This document shows positions 11,359 through 22,763 of a DNA stretch of 64,000 bases, in pieces. The DNA lies in contig JBBHKE010003432.1 of assembly GCA_037447655.1 (NCBI GenBank), positions 26,749 to 90,748 of the forward strand. Direction: 5' to 3'. How positions within the stretch are numbered: position 1 is the first letter of the stretch; each line of letters begins with the position of its first letter. The position numbers were made by a program, and so were the translations under genes. Below the pieces are notes generated by a model that saw only the letters and a list, made by a program, of their open reading frames with translations, did no database searches and was not told where the DNA came from. Source of the stretch: Zygnema cylindricum. Taxonomy: Eukaryota > Streptophyta > Zygnematophyceae > Zygnematales > Zygnemataceae.

Positions 11359-11620
11359 CTAGTGAAATATAAACTATTGCTAGTGAAATATAAACTATCG
11401 CTAGTGAAATATAAACTATTGCTAGTGGAATATAAACTATCGCTAGTGGAATATAAACTATCGCTAGTGAAATATAAACTATCGCTAGTGAAATATAAAC
11501 TATTGCTAGTGAAATTTAAACTATTGCTAGTAAAATATAAACTATTGCTAGTAATATATAAACTATTGCTAGTAATATATAAACTATTGCTAGTAAAATA
11601 TAAACTATTGCTAGTAATAC
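11359..11620. repeat. 21-bp tandem repeat, about 12.4 copies
   Basis: The unit CTAGTGAAATATAAACTATT plus G is repeated with few substitutions. Because 21 is divisible by 3, long frames open on both strands (YKLLLVK and SNSLYFT heptads); they have no independent support as genes. Confidence 0.95.
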
Positions 11621-12162
11621 AGTGCAAGTCTCATTTTCCATTCTATGATGAGACCGATTGGGACCTTTAGACTACTTTTGCGCATTTTACCATAGTTAAT
11701 ATTTGCAAAAATGTGTTGAAGCTTTATATGCGGTTAACCCATAAAATATGCCTCAATCATGTGTATTTGCACGAGAAATTATAAAGTACATGTCTAATAA
11801 TGGGTATCCAGAAATAGCGTTTCCACACTTTTTTGCACACTTGACCTACATACTTCAATTTGTTATTGAGGTTTGTATAAAGATGTTGTATTGACCATTA
11901 TGACGATACTTTTAGGGTAAAAACGCTGAAAAGGTTTTCCCCAATGTTGAGGGTACAATGTGCACTTAGTTTAAACGATTCTATGAATAGTGCACTTTAC
12001 CTTCCAAAAACGAGTGTAAAACTTTAATAAGTGGACTTACCTTGGTAGATGGTTTACAATCCAGGGCTTTACATGTAAATTGGCTTGTTATTATCACCGA
12101 GTAGTGGTCCAATACTACGGTTGTCACGTGTTGTCCCGAAATAGTGGTATATTCAATTTATA

Positions 12163-12382
12163 ACTGAAATAATGTTTTAGTCATGTACAAATGAAATAAT
12201 GTCTAGTCATGCATATACGAAATGATGTTATAGTCATTCATAACTGAAACTATGTTTTGGTCATGTATAACTGAACGAATGTTGTAGTCATGTATAACTG
12301 AAATAATGGTACAGTTATTTATAACTGAAATAATGTCTGGTCATGTAAAACTGTACTAATGGCATAGTCATGTAAAACTAAA
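12163..12382. repeat. About 30-bp degenerate tandem repeat, about 7 copies
   Basis: The core ATAACTGAAATAATG followed by TAGTCATG recurs about every 30 bp with substitutions and small indels. Confidence 0.85.
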
Positions 12383-12644
12383 GTACAGTTTGTTTCCAGG
12401 TACCAAAATGTACCTTCGGTAATATGTTTGAGGGCAACCGCAAAGTGAATCCTCTACCACTGTCATACACTGCCAATCTCTATAATAGTAAGTGAATTAT
12501 TGGTGTTTACATTTTATAAGTGACTATTTCACCACATGGTTTGTTGTAAGTCCCTTAACGATGTTATTAAACAAAATAAAAGTTTCATTAGAAATGGGCA
12601 CCACTTCCCAAGCATAAATTGACACCTCCGAGACCAAATAATAT

Positions 12645-12955
12645 TTTATTTTGTTCGATTGTCAAGACCTGTCACTAAAAAGACTCTTGATTTCGTAAAA
12701 TAGAACTTTATCAAACACACCAGACACGAAAAATGACCCTAAAATACAATAACTTAAACTCCTTTCATCCACTCCATATAAAAAAAAACTTATTTTAGTG
12801 TTCAGAGTGGAATATGCCAACACCTAAAAGGAAACAGACAATATGAAAACAAGACTTAAATCGTCGAAACATAATCCCAATCGTCATTATTCTGTTATAA
12901 TTGTCAACTGACAAACCAGTATACGCCTGACACGTGTCAAAACCATAATGCATAA
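12645..12955. repeat. Dispersed repeat, copy 2 (partner at 4790-5095)
   Basis: Same orientation and order of blocks as copy 1, including AGACTCTTGATT, GCCAACACCTAAAA and GACACGTGTCAAAAC at the right end. Confidence 0.65.
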
Positions 12956-13746
12956 CAAAACCCACCCCTCCCCCCTTTTATATTTATTTTAGTCAAACAG
13001 TCAACAAAAAAAAAACTCAAGAATGGGCTCAAGTCAAAACTAGGGCAACACATTCGCACCGCCCACCATTATTAGTGTTTAATATTTTTCGGTCAATCAA
13101 AGGCTTTCTAACTTTGTAATCGACTATTATATCTTTTTTTTGCCAAGGCAAGAAATCGAAAGGAAACGGATTTACTCTTCTATCCTTACGTCACGATCGA
13201 AAATCAAAACCTCTGCGATGAAAAAAGGCACTTTCGACTGACAGAAAAATGTTTAATCTTCTAAGGACAATAAAAAAAAACAACAATAACAACGATGGGC
13301 ATTGTACTGTATAAATGGAAGCGGTGTGTAATATGTTTACAGGATAGGGTTTTAAGGGTTTTAAAGGGCCTTTTAGAGTTTTCAAAGTTTTCTTAGGGTT
13401 TTTAGGGTTTTGAGGGTTTTTTAGGGTTTTAAGTAAATGGAAGTTCCAGAAGAGTAATGTCATACATTCAAACATACATTATAGAAAAAATAGATCTCAT
13501 ATATAACCCATTACAAAAACAGTAAATAGTCAGTTTAATTTAAAAACATATTATTTTGATATGTAGAGGAAGAAAGGTATTATAGGAAGGATAAAGAATC
13601 CAAATGATATAACTCAACTTCTAACATCTCAATCCGTATGCTCTCAAATTCAATAAACGCTTCAAACTGTCACACAAAATTTGGAATCCAATAGATATCC
13701 AATAGAACCGCAACTTACCAACATGAGTCATTTGAAAACCTTATGA
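12956..13746. other. Intergenic DNA with a telomere-like degenerate stretch
   Basis: Between about 13343 and 13437 the plus strand repeats TTTAGGGTTTT-like units irregularly. Elsewhere nothing is recognised. Confidence 0.4.
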
Positions 13747-13840
13747 ACTAAAAACCTATCAAACCAAAAAGCAAAGACCTATCAAACCAAAAACCAAAAA
13801 CCTATCAAAGCAAAAACTAAAAACCTTAAAAAACAAAACC
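13747..13840. repeat. About 26-bp A-rich tandem repeat
   Basis: ACCTATCAAACCAAAAA recurs four times with variants. Confidence 0.75.
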
Positions 13841-14681
13841 TGGTTTCTATCACTAAAATTTTGTAGTGGCGCGCCTAATATCATTCCAACCTGCTTCAGA
13901 TTTGAGCATTTACATGAGGCTCCCACATGACACATGTTAGGCTCCTTCATGCCACATTGTCTGCATCCTGTTGTATATCCAAAGCAGCATGGAAAACCCG
14001 TTAAATGTTAGCTATTTTGAAAAGAATAACAATCTTATTTCCACACACTACATCTATGCCTTAAGCACTGTTGTTCTACAACCACCGTTGCAGGCGGATA
14101 ACCAGCAGTAGTAGTGGAAGTAGACATGAAAAACAACAGAAACTATCAAAGTACCTACTCAACAACCAACTTAGACTGACACAAAATATGACTAAGAAAG
14201 CTAATATGCTTCAAATTTGTTACAGTTATACACAATACAATAAACTGACAATTCCCAAAATTGTAGCCCAAATGACCCAGTAAACCATAAGATATGATAT
14301 CTGGAAGTTTCCCAAAAATTGCCCTTAGAAAATCATATTCCCAAAACTGGATGTTACAAAATTGGCTAAGTCCTAGAATATATACACAGTGAGTATCTAC
14401 TGGTCACACTAATTCGGGTGACCGTGCTACGGAACTATCCTGACTAACGACAAAGTATCCAGCCTGTACTTTACTGTACCTAGAGTACCTCCAAAAACCT
14501 AATTATTATTTTCCAAGAACCTAATTAATGAAACACTAAATTTTAATACACTAAACTACAAAACTCTGTTATTCAAATATTTCAGATAACGAGCTGTACA
14601 AAAATGTTCCAGGTGCTTAATCACAGTGATCGCTAAAGTCCAGCCGACTGTCGTAGTGTAGTACGAAGCACCTGAGTGTTT
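13841..14681. other. Intergenic DNA, nothing recognised
   Basis: AT-rich, with only short frames and no family match. Confidence 0.45.
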
Positions 14682-14795
14682 CGTCACTTGTCGTCCCACG
14701 TGAATCACGCCTCGTCACTTTGTGGTCCCACGTAAATCACGCCTCGTCACTTGCGGTCCCACGTGAATCATAATTCTGGTCCCAGGTGAATCGCG
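14682..14795. repeat. About 32-bp minisatellite carrying CACGTG motifs
   Basis: Units of the type CGTCACTTGTCGTCCCACGT plus GAATCACGCCT repeat about 3.5 times. Two units keep CCACGTGAA, a G-box core; others have CACGTAA or CAGGTGAA. Confidence 0.8.
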
Positions 14796-15327
14796 TCCAT
14801 CGACGTCTCTCAAAATCAATGATCATTAACCACTTCCGAAATATCCGGACGTTTCTATTTAATGATCATAAAAATATTCCGTACCATATAATTCCAAAAT
14901 ATTTGTATGACTCCAAAAATAGCCGTACCATATATTTTCCGAGATATCCGGATCAGATTCCGTCCGTCTGATCTGGCGATTCCAATTGTCTGCTGCGTGA
15001 TGCGTGTCGACGTCACTCCGTAAAACTTGCAGAGGTACAATACACTCTACTTTTGCCTATTGTAACGCTAATAAAGGTAAGTCTTATATACCACTTCTTA
15101 GAAACTATTCTAAGTCTACTCTATTTACTAACTAAAGTTTTCAAATCTCAACAAGCACAAGGTGAATCATAACGGTAACCAAACGTTCTTGAAACCATCC
15201 ATTTGAAGGAAAGGGATTTCTTTTGATCAACAAAATATCAAATAAATTCCTCTACAACAAACTAAATCCCTGCATTCCCGCGAATGTTATTAGAAATAGC
15301 ATGATTTACGAATGTGTTGCAAAACTT

Positions 15328-16085
15328 TCAAATGAAGTTACCGAAAACCTGATTCTCGCAAAGGGTCAAGTACGTTGTAAGGACGTTGCAAAGTCCTGGC
15401 AAAAAGACCGACAAATAACGGCCGACCAATCCACCATAGTTCTTTTTAAACGGGTAAACGATAGACATTTCTTTGTAACTATAACGATTTTAACGATCAC
15501 ATTTCTTTCTTATGGTCGAGTTCACCCAAACCTGCACACCGTCAAAGCGCTGGAAAACTCCCTTGGTAGTGTTATCCGATCGACTGTACAACAATACGTA
15601 TTGTACTGCACCGGTCTTTCCAAAGTCGATTTTCAGGTATGACTTAGAGTTTGTAATATTAGAGTGGAAACATTTGGATTTCGGGATGTGCTTCAATGGA
15701 GGAACTATTCCATCCACAGCATTCTTCCTTTCGCAGTCGCTGCAATTTTTTGCGTACACTGCTTATAACAATACTTTTGTTAAAAGCCAAATTTTCAAGA
15801 GGTGGAGAAGGAGGGAATTTCGGTGGGTGAGGGCGAGATGTCACTAAAATAGAGGGAAGCCTTGGGGGGGGGACTTGAGGGAGGACTTAGAGGAGGACTC
15901 ACAAGAGGAGGACTTGAGGGCGGACTTGGAGACGAAGAACTTGGAGCAATTGAACAACATGAAACAAAACAAGAAACACAGGTAGCCTGTTCATGCGTCT
16001 GAAAAGCATATGTTAATGCTAACAGCCAAAAAATTGGCAAAACCCAACTAGCTTCATAAACAAAAAAATGTTCACCATAAATCAC
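15328..16085 (-). pseudogene. Broken gene with P/S-rich linker and F-type-lectin/discoidin-like domain
   Basis: From 16085 downward the minus strand starts with a hydrophobic N-terminal segment (WVLPIFWLLALTYAF), a Cys cluster, and a proline/serine-rich linker ([20 protein letters not shown]). It then changes frame at a run of nine C near 15870. The next frame gives PPSPPLENLAFNKSIVISS. After another one-base shift near 15764 come NAVDGIVPP, CFHSN, YLKIDFGK, YVLLYSRSDNTT and FDGVQVWVNST. An in-frame TAA at 15492-15490 is followed, still in frame, by GRYLSVFLPG and LTLCENQVFGN to a TGA at 15328. This order (NxAVDG, a Cys/His block, an RxD element, PG, LCE) matches fucolectin/F5-8C folds, which bind fucose or other glycans outside the cell. 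Two shifts plus a stop mark a pseudogene, unless the homopolymer is an assembly error. Confidence 0.75.
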
Positions 16086-16640
16086 AAAAATTTCACAAGT
16101 TTGCTAATAATCCTAGAATATGCTAAAAAAACAAACACAAGATCATAGTGTCGAGTCATGGTGTCGGGGAATGAATTCTTGAGTTTGTACAAAAATACAT
16201 AGTCTCTTTTTATCAAAATAACATGTTGTGGAACATAAGGTGACTAATTGTATTATGATAACAACTAACAACAATTGTAAATTGTATATTTACTAAGTGA
16301 CTACAATTGTAAATTTCTGGCATTCATCAACCATGACATAAAAACTATTAACTCTAACAGCGACAGGATGTATACCTCAGCATCTAACTTACAATGCTCA
16401 ATAAATCAACATATATTGAGCATTTATTCATGTAAAGGGTGAAACGGTGTTATCAATCTGTATCTTGACCACTATGTTTTTCGATCAGTGATTAGCTTCC
16501 ATACATTCTCCTTCCAAATGATCCACATCCACATACGGTCTCTAATATTCTTTTCCATTTCGCAAACAAAAATGACGTGGAACATTTGAACTTTTCTTTT
16601 TGGCGGGAATTTAAAGCCAAAAAGTAATAGCAGGTATAAT
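16086..16640. other. Intergenic DNA, nothing recognised
   Basis: AT-rich spacer between the lectin-like pseudogene and the copia-associated repeat. Confidence 0.45.
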
Positions 16641-17480
16641 CATTAATACATAGAATAAAAATCAATTGGGGAATATTTGTTAGTGTTGAAAAGAGGTAAT
16701 TAATATTTCACTTTTGTAGTTTAGTAAGATGTAAAGAGAGAGAAAGAGAGAACCAAAGGCACGCCATGGCTACCGCGTCATTTAGGAGGGAGAATGAAAT
16801 AGAAGGTATTTTACTATTTGTAGCAAAATAATGCCTCTAGCCGGATTTGAACCGGGGTCTACAGATCACTATTTAGACCTTAGCCTTGTCCATTAAAACA
16901 CTAGCGAAATGATATTCTACTTACGTTTCACGCATATATATCTATTTGTAAAACGGGCTAATTTGCAGCAAACTAACGAAAACACGCATTAATCAATTCA
17001 TGCATGGAAGCGAATCAAAGCCGCATAAATACAAATGATCGGACGGCCACAATTGCAACCGCCACCCGCAATAAACTTTCGGCGACCTTTGGGGATAGCG
17101 TCACGCGACGCCACGTGGCACCATACTATTGGATACCGGAGAAGATGGGAGGAGGAACCATGACTCCCGTTTTGACAGGCGTCACTTTGAAAGCCATGTC
17201 GTACAATGGCCGTACAATAAGTACATCGCCTAATGTACCTTTTTGTACTATATAGTGTTTCTATTGGACTAGGGTTTAGTTGTAGGCAGTCGTAAGTAGG
17301 CAGACCAGGACTTAGTGAAATTTAGGTACCTCTCTCTAAGAGAGCTTGTAACTATAAAGGTCATCTTTGACCAACCATAACTTATTGCTCAGGGGAGCAA
17401 ATTCAGTGATTCTTTTTGCGTTTGACTCAAGGGAGTCTTCTCCTGACATAGGTGAGAGTGGTCAAAATATTTGTGTGCCT
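16640..17480 (+). repeat. LTR-like copia-associated repeat, copy 2 (inverted relative to 1690-2560)
   Basis: This is the reverse-complement counterpart of 1690-2560. Shared blocks include CACGCCATGGCTAC, GGAGGAACCATGACTCCCG, GTACAATGGCCGTACAATAA, ACTAGGGTTTAG and CAAGGGAGTCTTCTCCTGA. It lies upstream of plus-strand copia coding relics, as a 5' LTR/leader should. A TATA-like CTATATAG sits near 17247. Confidence 0.6.
16832..16908 (-). other. tRNA-like sequence in copy 2 of the copia-associated repeat
   Basis: On the minus strand a B box GGTTCAAATCCGG is preceded by a GGTCTA...TAGACC hairpin in the anticodon-arm position and an A-box-like TTTTAATGGACAAGG. It occupies the same place as the 76-nt sequence at 2266-2341, but the acceptor stem is not maintained. 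Confidence 0.45.
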
Positions 17481-18690
17481 GGGCGGCGCTTATTCAGCGG
17501 GAAAGTAGAAGGGGCAAATATTAACCTAGAGGCTTTACATAGGCTGCTCATTCTTTGGGTCAATGGAGACCACAAAATTGCAGTTAGCAAAAACGAGCGG
17601 CAAATAAAACAAACAAAAGAAGGTAGTACATTCACCTTGGCGCAAATATAGTCAATGCTTGGGCGTGATGGGTTGCTGCTAAGAAAGTTGTAGTGGTGAC
17701 ACACGGATATTGAAGGGAAAAAATCATAGTGACCCAACTGCACGAAGCAGAGCATGCCGCCCCACAACTCTTCAGAGTTACGGGTTGGGATAAATCAACA
17801 TTGTGTGCACCGTATCCCTGGTTAAAAAGGTTTCGAGGTAGGGATCACACGAGGTTGGAATCGACATAACAAAAAAAATTAGTGAAACCATGAAGCCAAA
17901 AATGCTTGTTAGTGCATTTAAGAATCACCTTTACATGACATTGGTTTACTTGACCAAAATGTGCTAGTATTACAAAACAATTTCTATTAATCACAAAATG
18001 TCCACATAGCTCATCAGTATTCAGGTAAATAAATGTTGAGTTTGTCAATAAGCAACTTATTCTTATAAATTTGATGCATTCCAAAGCATGAAAAATAATA
18101 AACTGTGGCTGCCACGCGACATCTTTCTCAGTAGTAAGTTTATAGAATGTTGAACAATTCATCACATTCCGAGTCATAATAAAATCAAAAAGTGAAACGA
18201 TCTTATTCAAAAGGTTACTTGACCACTACAGTTTTTGACGAATTATTACATAACACAAACTCGACTTCCACGTTTACACATGCTATCCATGATTTATATG
18301 ATTTCCCAAAATCAAAATGTTGTGACACATGTGAGCTTTGTTGGGATATTGACGTGTCGCCGGTATATCGCGAAGCAGCATACCAACAATTATTTGTTTG
18401 ACGTGGAGTGTCACGTCATCGTACGATTTGTGTGATGTTGTTTCATGTCCGCATTTTGAAGCGTCCGCGAACGAAATGTGCAATTTCGGTTCGCTTCACT
18501 AGGTGTATTATTATGTGAGCATGTGTTTTGATTTCTTGCGCACACAGCGCACGCACGGAACTTCTCTTTTGCAGTTTCGCGTTTGGAAGGAGAAGGCGTG
18601 TACGCCTTCTTTCTCGGAAACCTCCTTTCAGTGTTTTCTGCCATGAAGGAGACAAAAGTTTGCCGCAGTGTAGCTTAGGTTACTTGCCTT
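17480..18690 (+). other. Non-coding or eroded interior of copia element 2
   Basis: The expected gag and protease regions should lie here, but no CCHC or DSGAS motif is visible. The region contains unrelated AT-rich DNA, so the element was probably disrupted or partly replaced. Confidence 0.4.
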
Positions 18691-18699
18691 GCAAGCTAG

Positions 18700-19728
18700 T
18701 TAGAGAGGCTTGGATCTCGCATCCGGTGAGAATGTTAACGGATGTGGAGGATGTAGTCAAAGACGTCAAATTCGGAAATCTCATCCGAGTAAAGACATTA
18801 AGCATCGTGCTCAAAGTCCTTTGGAGGTTGTCCACATTGATCTTTGTGGGCACATCAAACCCGAAAAAATTGGAGGTAGCAAATATATTTTGGTGATTGT
18901 TGATGATTTCTCTCAGAAATCATGGGTTTATTTGTTGAAGAAGAAATCGGATGCCTTTGAAAAATTTAAAGAGTGGCATGTAATGGCCGAAAGGCAGATT
19001 GATAAGAAATTAAAATCCATTGGGTCTGATAAGGGAGGAGAGTTTGTTCTCTTTGAGGGGTATTATAAGGAGTGGGGAATAAGGCACCAATTCGCAGCAC
19101 CTTATTCTCCAAAGTCAAATGGAGTGGCGTAGAGGAAGAATCGTACTTTACAAGAAATGGTCCGAGCAATGGTTCATAGCTCCGGACGAGAGATGTTTTT
19201 GTGGGGAGATGCGATTCTTACATCAAATTATATTTGTAACCGAAGTCTCACTTCGATTTCCGGAAGCAAAACATCGGAGTTGTGGAGTGGAAGAAAACCA
19301 ACAATCCATCACTTGAAAATTTGGGGATGTCATGCGACGGTCTATGTGGAATAAATCAAGAGGAAAGGGGAATTTGCACCAAGGAGTTGGCCAATAATTT
19401 TTTTGGCTAAAGTGCGAGGGAGAACTTATACCGAGTATATGATCCGGCTCGTCAAACCGTGGAGGAATCTCGGAATGTCGATTTTCATGAGGATCTCAAA
19501 TCGGCTATGAATTCTGTTGGAAAATTTAAAGAAAATTTAGATTTTTATGAGGAAGACGAAATACAAAATTTTCCGAAAATTGGGGATTTGGAATCGGATG
19601 AGGTTGAGAAAGTAAGTGGAAACCGGCGTGGGAAAAAGAGTTTAAATCGGTGGTTGATAATCGAACTTTTGAGGAGGTGAAATTACCGGAGGGGAAAATG
19701 GCGATTGACGCAAAGTTTTTAAATAGTG
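18700..19728 (+). pseudogene. Ty1/copia integrase relic, element 2
   Basis: The plus strand gives NGCGGCSQRRQIRKSHP (end of the pre-integrase zinc region), VVHIDLCGHIKPEKIGGSKY, ILVIVDDFSQKSWVYLLKK (first acidic residue), SIGSDKGGEF (second), PYSPKSNGVA, then, after a stop and frame change, WGDAILTSNYICNRSL, SELWSGRKPTIHHLKIWGC and an acidic linker to about 19680. It is cut at 19729, where an inverted-repeat element has inserted before the reverse transcriptase. Frame changes show that it is inactive. Confidence 0.88.
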
Positions 19729-20257
19729 TACACCGTGAATCGTAAATAGCGTCATGTAAGCTAATTCCGTCGCCCCAAATTTTGACTCAATCACCCTAAA
19801 TAGAGTACATAAATTCTAAATTATTCTTTACATTATTCAATGTATTTTTTGAATCAGCGTTCACAACTCTAATATAGTGTCATTTTAAATAGTGTGGCGT
19901 ACGGTCGGTGCCTGACCGTGCAAAATTGTACTTTAATAGCTAAAAAAGTACAAAATATGATTTAATACAGGTCGTTATCATATAACTGCGTTTTCACAAA
20001 CCGCGTAGTGCAAACATCATAATGACGTGAAACTGTACGTTTTTTCAAATTTTGTACGTCTACCTAATGTACGTGTAACTAATTTACAGTGAATATATTC
20101 AGTGCAGATAATTATTACTAAAAAAAACCTCAATTAGAGTAGAATTAAAAAAGAAAAAAAATGAAAACCCAAATTAGAGTTAATAACACTAATATTTTTT
20201 TTTACATTTTTTTACACTAATTAATTCTTTACGCTAATCACGATTCGCGGTTGAAGT
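19729..20257. mobile_element. Inverted-repeat element, family A copy 1
   Basis: Starts TACACCGTGAATCGTAAATA and ends CACGATTCGCGGTTGAAGTA, an imperfect terminal inverted repeat. The interior matches the next copy in order (TCGCCCYAAATTTYGACTC, TTAAATAGTGTGGCGT, TGCCTGACCGTGCAAAATTG). It truncates the copia relic to its left. Confidence 0.78.
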
Positions 20258-20261
20258 ACTT

Positions 20262-21308
20262 TACACCGCGAATCGTAACTAGAGTAAATAACGCTAATTC
20301 GGTCGCCCTAAATTTCGACTCTATCACGTTAAATAGAGTAAATGATTCTAAAATTTTCATTATACTATTTAAGGTACTTTTTGAATGAGCGTGAATAATT
20401 CTAATACTGTGTCGTTTTAAATAGTGTGGCGTGCTGTCAATGCCTGACCGTGCAAAATTGTACTTTATTAAGTAAGAAAGTACAAATAATGATTTAATAC
20501 ATAGTTCAAAAGTAGGCGTTTTTATTGTAGGCCTTTGGTAGGCGCACAAAACTTGGCACAAAACTCGCGTAGAGTAGGCATACTGTATGTGTGTGCGTTA
20601 TGCACACTCTAGTACGAACGTACGAATCTGACGTATCATCATAGTACAGCGTACGCCGCCCGACGAAATGTTTTAGCGAACTGACACGGCAAAGGATGAC
20701 ATTCCGTGGGAAAAAAAACCCGAAAAAAAAAGCGTTATAAGTCTTATCGCAAGTTGTGTTATGGCTTTTCATGTGATCTTCTTAGATCGCTACTTTGATC
20801 AGCGACCGTCCGATCGTCCAAAGTTGACGATTTAAATAAAAAATACCTCAAAACTCACAGAAAAATAAAAATTTGTCTGAATGTTTTTCAAAATTTAGAC
20901 TTGACGTTTAATTCTCTATCAATCGATGTGAAACTCAACCGTGTTACTGATTTTTTTCATTTTGCGACCAATACAATATGGGTCTTAAGGCCATATTGGA
21001 TGCTTTACGTACAATAGGCATGTTGTATGGGCCTACTTTCACCTACTTTTGAACTATGATTTAATACAGGTCGTTATCATGTAACTGCGTTTTAATAAAC
21101 CGCGTAGTGCAACAGTCATAGTGACGATAAACTGTACGTTTTGTCAGATTCTGTACGTATACCTAATTTACAGTAATTATATTCAGCGCGTCAAATTATA
21201 ATACTTAAATAAATTAGAGTAAATTCCTTTTTGAAAAAGTTTTATCACACAAATTAGACTCTAATTATTTTTTTCTCTTTTTTTACTCTAATTACGATTC
21301 GCGATGTA
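20262..21308. mobile_element. Inverted-repeat element, family A copy 2, interrupted
   Basis: Starts TACACCGCGAATCGTAACTA and ends ATTACGATTCGCGATGTA. It lies head-to-tail with copy 1, only a few bases away. Its sequence resumes exactly after the insertion at 20502-21056, so the interior element is younger. Confidence 0.78.
20502..21056. mobile_element. Nested element with TAGTTCAAAAGTAGG termini and 12-bp target duplication
   Basis: The 555-bp insertion begins TAGTTCAAAAGTAGGCG and ends CACCTACTTTTGAACTA. The 12 bp TGATTTAATACA occur on both sides (20490-20501 and 21057-21068), while the uninterrupted family A copy at about 19970 has that sequence once. This fixes the insertion event. No transposase is encoded. 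A 12-bp duplication is longer than the usual 8-11 bp, so the superfamily is left open. Confidence 0.8.
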
Positions 21309-21437
21309 GTGTACTAAAATTGCTCGTTATTATACAAAAAGAGTGTCAGATAAAGGCTTCGACACGGGAAGTTTAGTGTGTCGACACGAAAAAGCGCACT
21401 CATATTTCATTCCGAGTGATAAAGACGGCATAAAATC

Positions 21438-22324
21438 TAGTGTTGTGTATCGGTAAAAAACTTATCGCGATAACACCGATACCGATAGTTATCGGTTATC
21501 GAACGGTCAGAGGTTCCGATATATTGGTCCGAGACCAACAAATTCCATATCGGCTGTAACAAAAATAAATTATAGTATGCATACAATAGTACTTTATAAC
21601 ATATTGTATATATTTTCGACACTATGTAGCGTGGCATGCCATGTATATCTGTTCTGTCTCCGTTTAACTGCATTTATTACGCAAAGCGCAGCACATAAAC
21701 GCTGGTCGGTTAACTGAACAGAAATTTTACGGCAAACCTATGGAATTTTACTGGCAAACTGGTGAACATGGAACGGGAAAAGGACGGCGGACACAAAGTA
21801 CAACGGACGCAAAATAACATTATGCCCGCCGCCGGAATCGAACGGACGACTCTGAATGAGAAAACATGAGTAGACGGGCCAACGTGAGCGCCGGCATCTC
21901 GGAATGACTCTTTTGGCAGCTTCTGCCAAAAAATCCGATAGATTGACACGTGGCAGGTCCCCAGTGGATCTCACGGAATAAAAGGACAAAGCCATGGCGT
22001 CGGATGTGAAAGGTACATTTTTTTTTATGGATCCGTATCAAACCGTACAGATCTCATGGCGGCAACTGTACTTTCTGTGCTTGTACACGTCCGAGGAATA
22101 ACACGTACAGTTGAGCGTACAGGTCGTACATTTATATGTGCAGTCCGTACAGTTATCGCCGATAGTTATCGTTATCGACATTATCGCCGATAAGTACCCG
22201 ATATTATCGACTACTTATCGGCGATAAGACCGATGTCGATATATCGTACCAATATATCGATTATCGGGAACCCGAAAAAGGTCCATATCGGTTATCGGTA
22301 AAACCTTACCGATACACAACACTA
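21438..22324. mobile_element. hAT-like non-autonomous element, copy 2
   Basis: 887 bp with TAGTGTTGTGTATCGGTAA at the left and its complement at the right, flanked by a perfect 8-bp duplication ATAAAATC (21430-21437 and 22325-22332). The interior is related to copy 1 in opposite orientation, including the CATGGCTTTGTCC-like block and GTTATCG-rich subterminal DNA. Confidence 0.95.
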
Positions 22325-22399
22325 ATAAAATCATTCATTTCTGTTCTCACATGTTCAAACGTTGTCTATGTGAACACGGGTACGCCGGCTACACTATGG

Positions 22400-22549
22400 G
22401 AAAATGACAAATGTACACAAATTAGAGTTATGTATAAATTAAGAGTAATTTTTTTTTTGGCGAAATGCCTTGAACCCAAATTAGATTTAATAGCACTGAT
22501 TGTTTTTTACACATATTATTTCTTAAAGTCAATAGCGATTCACGGTGTA
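22400..22549. mobile_element. Truncated family A inverted-repeat element (right end)
   Basis: Matches the right part of the family A copies (CCAAATTAGATTTAATAGCACT, TTTTTTACACATATTA) and ends AGCGATTCACGGTGTA, directly abutting the next element. Confidence 0.6.
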
Positions 22550-22550
22550 C

Positions 22551-22763
22551 TACACCGCGAATCGTTATTAGCGTTGGGAAATTATTAGTGTAAAGAAAAA
22601 ATTAGCGTCATTCATTCTAATTTAGTGCCAGGAGACGTGGCAGACTATGGTCCACGTTCTTAAATAGTGTAGTTTATTCTATTTAAGGTATTAATGTCAA
22701 AATTTTGGGGTGCCGATATAGAGTTCATAACGCTAATAACGATTCGCGGTGTAGTCTGTATCG
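22551..22763. mobile_element. 213-bp MITE with 25-bp perfect terminal inverted repeat
   Basis: The left end TACACCGCGAATCGTTATTA plus GCGTT is perfectly complementary to the right end. The terminal sequence resembles those of families A and B, so these elements probably share a mobilising transposase. It is non-coding. Confidence 0.85.

Noticed and set aside
11259-11670. Overlapping sense and antisense frames with 7-residue repeats
   Set aside because: Explained fully by the 21-bp tandem repeat.
13343-13437. Interstitial telomere array (TTTAGGG)n; also CCCTAAAACCC near 30479
   Set aside because: Units are irregular in length and not tandem TTTAGGG; they look like degenerate simple sequence.
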